Shown here one piece after another: positions 6,648-10,490 of a DNA stretch of 10,490 bases (position 1 is its first letter; each line of letters begins with the position of its first letter). The notes under the pieces were generated by a model. The model worked only from the letters and a program-made list of their open reading frames with translations, was not told the DNA's origin and did no database searches. Source of the DNA: an uncultured Clostridia bacterium (GTDB lineage Bacteria; Bacillota; Clostridia; Oscillospirales; Ruminococcaceae); the NCBI GenBank assembly GCA_946183095.1, contig CAMHBE010000042.1, positions 1-10,490 on the forward strand, read 5' to 3'. A program made the position numbers and the translations under genes.

Positions 6648-6936
6648 ACGTGTCAACATCTTTACGGGCAGGCTTTCCGACAGCGGCTATATCGGGAAAA
6701 AGTACGTTCCCGAAATGCTCGGGTTCGTTTACGCGGAGGTGTTCCCCGAAAAAGAAACGCTCTCACGCGAACAGAGCGGTGAAAGAACAGCGGGCGGCGC
6801 GACCATGATACTCCGTGCGGATGCAGGCGTAAAATGCGGCGACCTTGCGGGGATCTTCGGTGAGGATCCCGACAGCAGAGTCCTTGAAGTTACGCGCTGT
6901 CCCGGTCATGTTACCGTCAGAACGGAGCGGTTATGA
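6622..6936 (+). CDS. Head closure / head-tail joining protein
   Basis: The 104-residue beta-rich protein occupies the second neck position and is likely a head-tail adaptor or head closure protein (phage H-T join / SPP1 gp16 type). It starts with basic residues and contains GYIGKKYVPE and a stretch of alternating strands ending in EVTRCPGHVTVRTERL. These proteins seal the connector and provide the docking surface for the tail. The start ATG has an AAAGGTGG site about nine bases upstream inside the previous gene. The stop overlaps the next start as ATGA, so translation is coupled. The family assignment relies on size and position as much as on sequence. Confidence 0.6.
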   Translation: MQLTQKRLKRVNIFTGRLSDSGYIGKKYVPEMLGFVYAEVFPEKETLSREQSGERTAGGATMILRADAGVKCGDLAGIFGEDPDSRVLEVTRCPGHVTVRTERL

Positions 6937-7244
6937 TACCCGACCTCACAAATGAGATAAATCATGCGGTGAAGCGCCTCGGCGAGATAGCTTACGACAA
7001 GTCGAAGGAGATATGCCCGGTAGTTACCGGCAACCTCAAACGCAGCATCACCCTTATGGACACATACGACAGGATGAGGGCAGCTTCGGAAGCTATCATT
7101 TTCACCAACGTCCACTATTCCGCCGATGTGGAGTTCGGAGGTCCCTACAACAAGCCGAGACACTACCTCGGCGGCGGGCTTGAAGCCGCAAGAGCACGCG
7201 TCGGACAGGTGTTTACCATTTTTCTCGGAGGTCATACGGAATGA
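6933..7244 (+). CDS. HK97 gp10-like neck/tail component
   Basis: The 103-residue protein shows the hallmarks of the HK97-gp10 family. An N-terminal helix leads to CPVVTGNLKRSI (residues 28-39), where the P-x-x-TG-x-L-x-x-S motif is the family signature. The second conserved block is YSADVEFGGP (62-71), followed by a C-terminal helix from about residue 81 containing LEAARARV. Family members act at the head-tail junction or tail end and are found between closure and tail completion proteins in most siphophages. It overlaps both neighbours by the four-base ATGA arrangement, so the block 6622-7597 reads as one translationally coupled unit. Confidence 0.85.
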   Translation: MIPDLTNEINHAVKRLGEIAYDKSKEICPVVTGNLKRSITLMDTYDRMRAASEAIIFTNVHYSADVEFGGPYNKPRHYLGGGLEAARARVGQVFTIFLGGHTE

Positions 7245-7597
7245 TAGATGTCAAGCCTTATATCGCGGGGCTGCTGGGGGATATCGCGGATGTTGAACTC
7301 GCTTTTCCCCAGTGCCCCGAAACGCTCCCGGTCATTACACTCACCGAAACGGGGAACGATGTTTCGGTGATACTCAGCGGCAAGGACAGATACAGCGTCA
7401 TAACCTTGCAGACAGACGTTTACGCGGATGACGCGGCGACAGTCACGCAGCTTGCCGTAACGGTAAATTCACGGCTCTCGGCGCTGGGCATAAAGCGCAG
7501 CTTCGCACAGCTCATCACCGATGAGAAGTACCCGAGAATGTGCATGAGGTTTCGCTTCGGGGTCGATGAGCTCACCGGCAGGGTCGTTTCTTTGTAA
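7241..7597 (+). CDS. Tail terminator / tail completion protein
   Basis: The 118-residue protein sits between the gp10-like gene and the tail tube gene, the position of the tail terminator (SPP1 gp17 or lambda gpU class). It has a short N-terminal helix (YIAGLLGDIA), a strand-rich core (PVITLTET, YSVITLQTDVYAD), a helix (TVTQLAVTVNSRLSALG) and a final strand pair ending in MRFRFGVDELTGRVVSL. This helix-strand pattern fits the family fold. The protein caps the tail tube once its length has been set by the tape measure. It is followed by a strong hairpin with a T-run that separates it from the tail tube gene. Confidence 0.7.
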   Translation: MIDVKPYIAGLLGDIADVELAFPQCPETLPVITLTETGNDVSVILSGKDRYSVITLQTDVYADDAATVTQLAVTVNSRLSALGIKRSFAQLITDEKYPRMCMRFRFGVDELTGRVVSL

Positions 7598-7611
7598 TAT
7601 TTTGCAGGACA

Positions 7612-7649
7612 GCCGCCTTACCCCGTTCAGCGGGGCAGGGCGGTCTTTT
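7612..7649 (+). terminator. Intrinsic-terminator-like hairpin before the tail tube gene
   Basis: CCGCC (7613-7617) pairs with GGCGG (7639-7643), with G-U pairs at both ends. Inside, CCCCG (7621-7625) pairs with CGGGG (7631-7635) around a 5-base loop. The stem is followed at once by CTTTTC. It looks like a rho-independent terminator with a short T-run inside the structural operon, and the tail tube ribosome site begins just after it. It may give partial termination or mark an RNA processing point that shields the abundant tail tube message. Confidence 0.7.
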
Positions 7650-7665
7650 CGGAAAGGAAATGTTT

Positions 7666-8088
7666 ATGGAACTTCTTTCTTCGGGTACTGCCTTTTTCCT
7701 TAACGGGCAGAACCTTTACGGTCTTAAATCCACTCCCGAACTCGGCGGTACACGCGAAAAAAGGGAGGTCACGAACCTTCTCGATACCGCGCACAGATAT
7801 ATTGCGGGACTTTATAAATATGATGACCTCACTTTCGATTTCTACTACAACAGCGCGGACGAGAACCCGAATGTTTCGTCCGGTCAGGTGGCGGCGGCTT
7901 TCTCCGCTGCAAGAGCGGTCGAGCTTGCGGGTACTTCCGTTCCGCAGAAGGTTAGGTTTCCCGACGGCTCGTCCTTCACATGGACGGGGCAGGTGGGCAC
8001 AAAGATCAAGCGCATGGAGCCGGACGGGGTAATGGAATTCAGCATCGTTTCCATTCCCAACACCGAGCTTGTTTACAGCGAATCGTAA
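7666..8088 (+). CDS. Major tail tube protein
   Basis: The 140-residue protein occupies the tail tube position, immediately before the tail chaperone gene. It contains GTAFFLNGQNLYGLKSTPEL near the N-terminus, a middle region with strands and the segment YDDLTFDFYYN (about residues 48-60), and a conserved-looking C-terminal strand set (VMEFSIVSIPNTELVY). This agrees with small siphovirus tail tube subunits that stack as hexamers. I chose the ATG at 7666 because AAAGGA lies seven bases upstream; the in-frame ATG at 7660 nearly touches that site. The small size means a tube without extra surface domains. No sheath gene lies next to it. Confidence 0.8.
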   Translation: MELLSSGTAFFLNGQNLYGLKSTPELGGTREKREVTNLLDTAHRYIAGLYKYDDLTFDFYYNSADENPNVSSGQVAAAFSAARAVELAGTSVPQKVRFPDGSSFTWTGQVGTKIKRMEPDGVMEFSIVSIPNTELVYSES

Positions 8089-8122
8089 ACGGACAGACTG
8101 CTTATTTTTCGGAGGTTATGAA

Positions 8123-8449
8123 ATGAGATTACCTTATACCGAATTTACTGTCGGCGGAAAGACATATATGCTGAGACTTCCGGCACTTTCCGCCGCACGC
8201 TTTGAGGAACGCACCGGTATGTCCGTTTACGGGGCGGTCGGGGGATGCGACAAGGTGAGCAATGCGGCAGAACTGCTCTACTCGCTTATCGAGAGCGTTA
8301 AGCCGGAATTCACAAAACAGGATACCTTTGCGCTCATCGACGAATACATCGCAGAGGGCGGGACGCTGCTCTCGCTCAATGAGGTCATCGCAAAGGCTCT
8401 CGGTAATTCCGGTTTTTTCGCAGAGGCTTCTCCTGCGCCCGCGAACTGA
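8123..8449 (+). CDS. Tail assembly chaperone, short form (DUF6096-like, gpG analogue)
   Basis: The 108-residue product is the unshifted form of the tail assembly chaperone. It has a strand pair at the start (YTEFTVGGKTYMLRLPA), then helices (LSAARFEERTG, NAAELLYSLIES, KQDTFALIDEYIAEGG), a pattern seen in DUF6096-type chaperones of Firmicutes phages. In lambda the matching protein, gpG, binds the tape measure and recruits tube subunits. The ATG at 8123 follows CGGAGGT by six bases; the longer in-frame form from 8069 runs back into the tail tube gene and is not credible. A slippery TTTTTTC heptamer lies at codons 97-99, so a fraction of ribosomes should move into the -1 frame and make the long form. 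Confidence 0.8.
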   Translation: MRLPYTEFTVGGKTYMLRLPALSAARFEERTGMSVYGAVGGCDKVSNAAELLYSLIESVKPEFTKQDTFALIDEYIAEGGTLLSLNEVIAKALGNSGFFAEASPAPAN

Positions 8450-8772
8450 TACGCAGACTGCACGGAGAAGCGCTGAGATACTGCCGCGAACCTCTCGGGC
8501 TGTGGGATATGACGGCATACGAACTGGAAGATGTCATAAGAGCGGGCAGGCGCAGAGAACGGGAGGATGCTGAAAACCTTGAGACGCTCGCTTTCAACAT
8601 CGGTGCCTTCGTACTTACCGCCGTCAACGCCCCGGGGAGGTTCCCGAAAACGCCGGATGCCGCTTTCGGCAGGGCGGGAAAGCCTCCCGCGGACGGCGGC
8701 AAGGCGGATATGGCGGCTATCGCACAGCAGATAAACAGACGATTGCAAAGGAGAAAAAATGATAGTCGATGA
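8123..8772 (+). CDS. Tail assembly chaperone, -1 frameshift long form (gpGT analogue)
   Basis: The long form shares residues 1-99 with the short chaperone and shifts by -1 on the heptamer at 8413-8419. The -1 frame then runs open for 117 codons from 8419 to 8769, giving about 216 residues. The added part contains a helix-rich start (ELIRRLHGEALRYC), LWDMTAYELEDVIRAG and a basic, low-complexity end. This mirrors the gpG/gpGT pair of lambda and the equivalent pairs in many siphophages, where both forms are needed in a set ratio to load the tape measure. The internal ATG at 8509 lacks a ribosome site, so independent translation of the second half is unlikely. It overlaps the tape measure gene by 14 bases. 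The sequence span contains one frameshift and is not a single uninterrupted frame. Confidence 0.8.
8413..8471 (+). promoter_or_regulatory. Programmed -1 ribosomal frameshift signal
   Basis: T-TTT-TTC (8413-8419) is a canonical X-XXY-YYZ slippery heptamer correctly phased with the chaperone frame. After a 6-base spacer, GCTTCTCC (8426-8433) pairs perfectly with GGAGAAGC (8464-8471). Within the loop TGCG (8434-8437) can pair with CGCA (8452-8455), extending the stem. The zero-frame stop (8447-8449) lies in the loop, and the -1 frame is open through to 8772. Confidence 0.85.
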
Positions 8773-9286
8773 ACTGAGAGTGAAGATATCGGCAGACGCG
8801 GAATCTTTCAAAAAAGAAGTCACCGATGCCAATTCGGCGCTCCAGACTTTCAGGAACAGGGCGGTCGCCGCTGCGGCGGAGATAAATGTCGCTTTCGACG
8901 AGATCATGGAGATCATCGGGACGGTGTCTTCCGCAGACGGGGAAGTGTCCTCGCTTACTTTCCCCGAATTCGGGGGAGAGATACCGGTAGGCCCGTTCCT
9001 GCCGGTGCTTCCCGAAGCACCCTCGGAAAGCGGCTCACAGCCGGAGCTTTATCTGCCGGACACTGACTACGGCTCCCGCACGGGTTTTCCGCAGAGAACG
9101 GCGGAAGTTCCCGAACTCGGCAGGAACGATACACTTATCGGGGCGGTCAGCGGGACGGAGGATGATGCGCAGCCCGTCAATATCACCACGAGCATCATGC
9201 TCGACGGTGATAAGGTCGGTGAGTCGGTGGACAGGTTCCTCATCAGGAGAAATAAGATAACTAACGGATTGGAGAGTATGACCTGA
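8759..9286 (+). CDS. Miniature tape measure protein
   Basis: The protein is only 175 residues, whereas siphophage tape measures are usually several hundred to over a thousand. The two ends look like a tape measure. The N-terminus (DELRVKISADAESFKKEV, residues 4-21) leads into a helix to about 53. The C-terminus (VNITTSIMLDGDKVGESV, then RNKITNGLE, residues 140-172) resembles the tail end of Firmicutes phage tape measures. The middle (65-135) is rich in proline, glycine and acidic residues, and no membrane helix of the kind used in DNA ejection is evident. At about 0.15 nm per residue a tail of roughly 26 nm or less is expected. The gene is an intact frame with a strong AAAGGAG site, between the chaperone and a DUF6711-like gene as usual. 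It could be a natural short-tail variant or an internally deleted remnant. Confidence 0.7.
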   Translation: MIVDELRVKISADAESFKKEVTDANSALQTFRNRAVAAAAEINVAFDEIMEIIGTVSSADGEVSSLTFPEFGGEIPVGPFLPVLPEAPSESGSQPELYLPDTDYGSRTGFPQRTAEVPELGRNDTLIGAVSGTEDDAQPVNITTSIMLDGDKVGESVDRFLIRRNKITNGLESMT

Positions 9287-9287
9287 T

Positions 9288-9653
9288 ATGTATTTCCTTA
9301 AGATCAACGATACCGTGCTGCCGACCCCGTGTTATTACTCGGTGACTTCAAGGGATATCGAAAGCTCCGACAGCGGGCGTTACGATGAGACGGGGATCGT
9401 CCACAGGAACAGGGTGCGCACTAACGTAAGGACCTGCGATGTGAAGTGGAAGATACCCGGAAATATGCTCAGTGTGCTGGATGTCAACCTTTCGGATGCA
9501 CTGCTGAAGGTAAGTATGCTCGACCCCTCGTCGGCAGGCTACACGGAATGTGATATGTATGCCAAAAACGTAAAGTCCGATTTCTTCCAGCATCAGAACG
9601 GGAACGAGCTTTCGAGCTGGTGGGAGATCTCGTGCAGGCTCGAAGAATTCTGA
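9288..9653 (+). CDS. DUF6711-like distal tail protein
   Basis: The 121-residue protein begins with MYFLKINDTVLPTPCYYSV, a pattern typical of DUF6711 proteins, which follow the tape measure gene in many Firmicutes siphophages. The rest is rich in beta strands, with CDVKWKIPG, a helix (MLSVLDVNLSDALLKVSM) and a C-terminal strand (SSWWEISCRLEEF). The family has no proven function; by gene order it is likely a distal tail or adaptor protein under the tube. The start is one base after the previous stop. The only ribosome-site candidate (GGAG, about 13 bases upstream) is poorly spaced, so coupled translation from the tape measure gene is likely. It does not look truncated. Confidence 0.7.
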   Translation: MYFLKINDTVLPTPCYYSVTSRDIESSDSGRYDETGIVHRNRVRTNVRTCDVKWKIPGNMLSVLDVNLSDALLKVSMLDPSSAGYTECDMYAKNVKSDFFQHQNGNELSSWWEISCRLEEF

Positions 9654-9665
9654 GGAGGGTGAACG

Positions 9666-10490
9666 GTGTACAATGTAAGTGATGATTACCTCGCGGCAGT
9701 TGCCGCAAAAGTCAGAGAAGACAAGGTAACGGGTACGATCACCCTCGCGGACGGCAATACCATAGAAGTAAACGACACGGTGCTCGTCAGGGATTCGCTC
9801 AAGCTCACAAAGGAGCTTTGCAGCGGGAAATACCGCATAGGGACTTTCAACCTGTCCTGCCTGCGGTTTTCAATATTCATCGGCAACGCGCTGGGGCTCG
9901 ACCTTACCGGCGCCACCGCGGAGCTTTCCTACAGCATCGCGATAGAAGAAAACAACTTCGCGAGCGTGCCGCTCGGAACGTTTCTCGTTGACCCCGTTCT
10001 GTCCGTCAGGAGAAAGAACATCCTCAGCATCACCGCGTTCGACAGGGGCGTGATGTTCGACAGAGAGCCGTCCGCAGAACTCAGGGCGCTGGAAGATACA
10101 CCCGCGAACATCATTATCGCGGTGTGTGAGGAATGCGGGGTCGGGACGGATATCGAAGAGACCTCCTTCGATGATATGCCCAACAGCAGTATCACGGTGA
10201 GCGCGGGCGAAAAGCAGATACAGACGTGCAGAGATATCGTGATGTGGTGCTGTGCGCTGCTCTGCGGTTACGCGGTCATCGACAGAGCCGGGAAACTTGC
10301 GGTCATATCCGCAAAGTACAGTGTTACAGCGTCCGACAGCTCCGTTATAGATACTGACCGCGAGATATCTGCCGCCGAACGCAGAAGCATCATAGTTACC
10401 GACACAAGGGCGTATATAAAATACCTCACCGCTTACGTCGGAAAAGATGTGGTGAACTACGAGTCGGAGTTTGTTTCCGCTGACGAACAG
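9666..10490 (+). CDS. Tail hub / baseplate-like protein, N-terminal 275 residues (runs off window)
   Basis: The frame opens at a GTG (9666), 5-6 bases after a strong GAGGAGGGTG site, and stays open to the window end. The start, YNVSDDYLAAVAAKVREDKVTG, followed by strand-rich segments and LTKELCSGKYRIGTFNLSCL, resembles clostridial phage tail proteins of the hub/gp27-like class, in which a conserved N-terminal domain attaches to the tail tube and the rest carries binding or lytic functions. Later segments include LVDPVLSVRRKNILSITAFDRG, split here as LVDPVLSVRR and LSITAFDRG (about residues 111-129), and a cysteine-rich part with CEECGVG and MWCCALLCGYAV. The absence of an ATG start is compensated by the good ribosome site. 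The C-terminal part, which would show enzymatic or receptor-binding domains, is not visible. The assignment is by position and general resemblance. Confidence 0.6.
   Translation, partial: MYNVSDDYLAAVAAKVREDKVTGTITLADGNTIEVNDTVLVRDSLKLTKELCSGKYRIGTFNLSCLRFSIFIGNALGLDLTGATAELSYSIAIEENNFASVPLGTFLVDPVLSVRRKNILSITAFDRGVMFDREPSAELRALEDTPANIIIAVCEECGVGTDIEETSFDDMPNSSITVSAGEKQIQTCRDIVMWCCALLCGYAVIDRAGKLAVISAKYSVTASDSSVIDTDREISAAERRSIIVTDTRAYIKYLTAYVGKDVVNYESEFVSADEQ

Larger units (their letters stand above)
4640..10490 (+). mobile_element. Phage-derived capsid and short-tail structural module (continues past window)
   Basis: Twelve consecutive plus-strand coding units match the late structural genes of a non-contractile tailed phage: scaffold, major capsid, connectors, tail tube, frameshifted chaperone, tape measure, distal tail proteins. 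There is no sheath gene next to the tube gene, so a contractile tail is not supported. Terminase, portal and head-morphogenesis genes, normally upstream of the scaffold, are missing, and the host HD-GYP gene ends about 150 bases before the scaffold start. No integrase, repressor, lysis gene or attachment repeat is seen. Codon choice looks like that of the host genes by eye, suggesting long residence or a well-adapted phage. The left limit is approximate and the right limit lies outside the window. Confidence 0.8.

Noticed and set aside
8509..8772. Separate small gene after the tail chaperone
   Set aside because: Its ATG has no ribosome site, and the same frame is open back to the slippery heptamer, so it is the second half of the frameshift product.
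7598..9286. Contractile injection system or contractile phage tail
   Set aside because: No sheath gene adjoins the tube gene, and the chaperone and tape measure arrangement is that of siphophages; capsid and neck genes also argue against a headless injector.
1..10490. CRISPR array, tRNA, rRNA, transposase or phage attachment repeats
   Set aside because: No regularly spaced repeats, no cloverleaf-like or rRNA sequence, no transposase frame, and no direct repeat pair flanking the phage cluster was seen by eye.

Overview
The window looks like the chromosome of a low-to-mid GC Gram-positive anaerobe, most likely a Ruminococcus-like member of the Clostridia. The evidence is a CarD-type regulator, a TrkA/TrkH pair, a large multidomain HD-GYP protein, strong AAAGGAGG-type ribosome sites, near-consensus sigma-A promoters, and phage structural proteins of the kinds found in clostridial prophages (DUF4355-like scaffold, DUF6096-like tail chaperone, DUF6711-like protein). 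The genus is an inference.

Region 1 (1-2440) is host sequence read on the minus strand. From right to left it holds a carD-like gene with an extended -10 promoter and an intrinsic terminator. A TTGACA-17-TATTAT promoter abuts that terminator and drives trkA and then trkH, which runs off the left edge. The roughly 140-nt trkA leader contains a very GC-rich nested inverted repeat. A perfect 10-bp inverted repeat lies between the divergent carD and HD-GYP promoters.

Region 2 (2379-4634, plus strand) is one gene for a membrane-bound sensor with a C-terminal HD-GYP domain whose motifs are intact, behind a perfect TTGACA-17-TATAAT promoter.

Region 3 (about 4660-10490, plus strand, continuing past the right edge) is a compact phage structural cluster of siphovirus type with its own promoter. 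The order is scaffold, major capsid protein, four small connector/closure/completion proteins, tail tube, tail-assembly chaperone with a -1 frameshift product, a tape-measure-like protein of only 175 residues, a DUF6711-like protein, and the start of a tail hub/baseplate-like protein. Terminase, portal and minor head genes, which normally precede scaffold and capsid, are absent: the cluster starts right after the HD-GYP gene. No integrase, lysogeny gene or attachment site is visible. With a miniature tape measure, intact frames, kept ribosome sites, a well-formed frameshift signal and two hairpins that could set expression levels, this looks less like random prophage decay and more like a maintained capsid-plus-short-tail particle. 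It could be a domesticated particle, a gene-transfer-agent-like element or a satellite. The unseen right-hand part will decide, because packaging genes could lie there.
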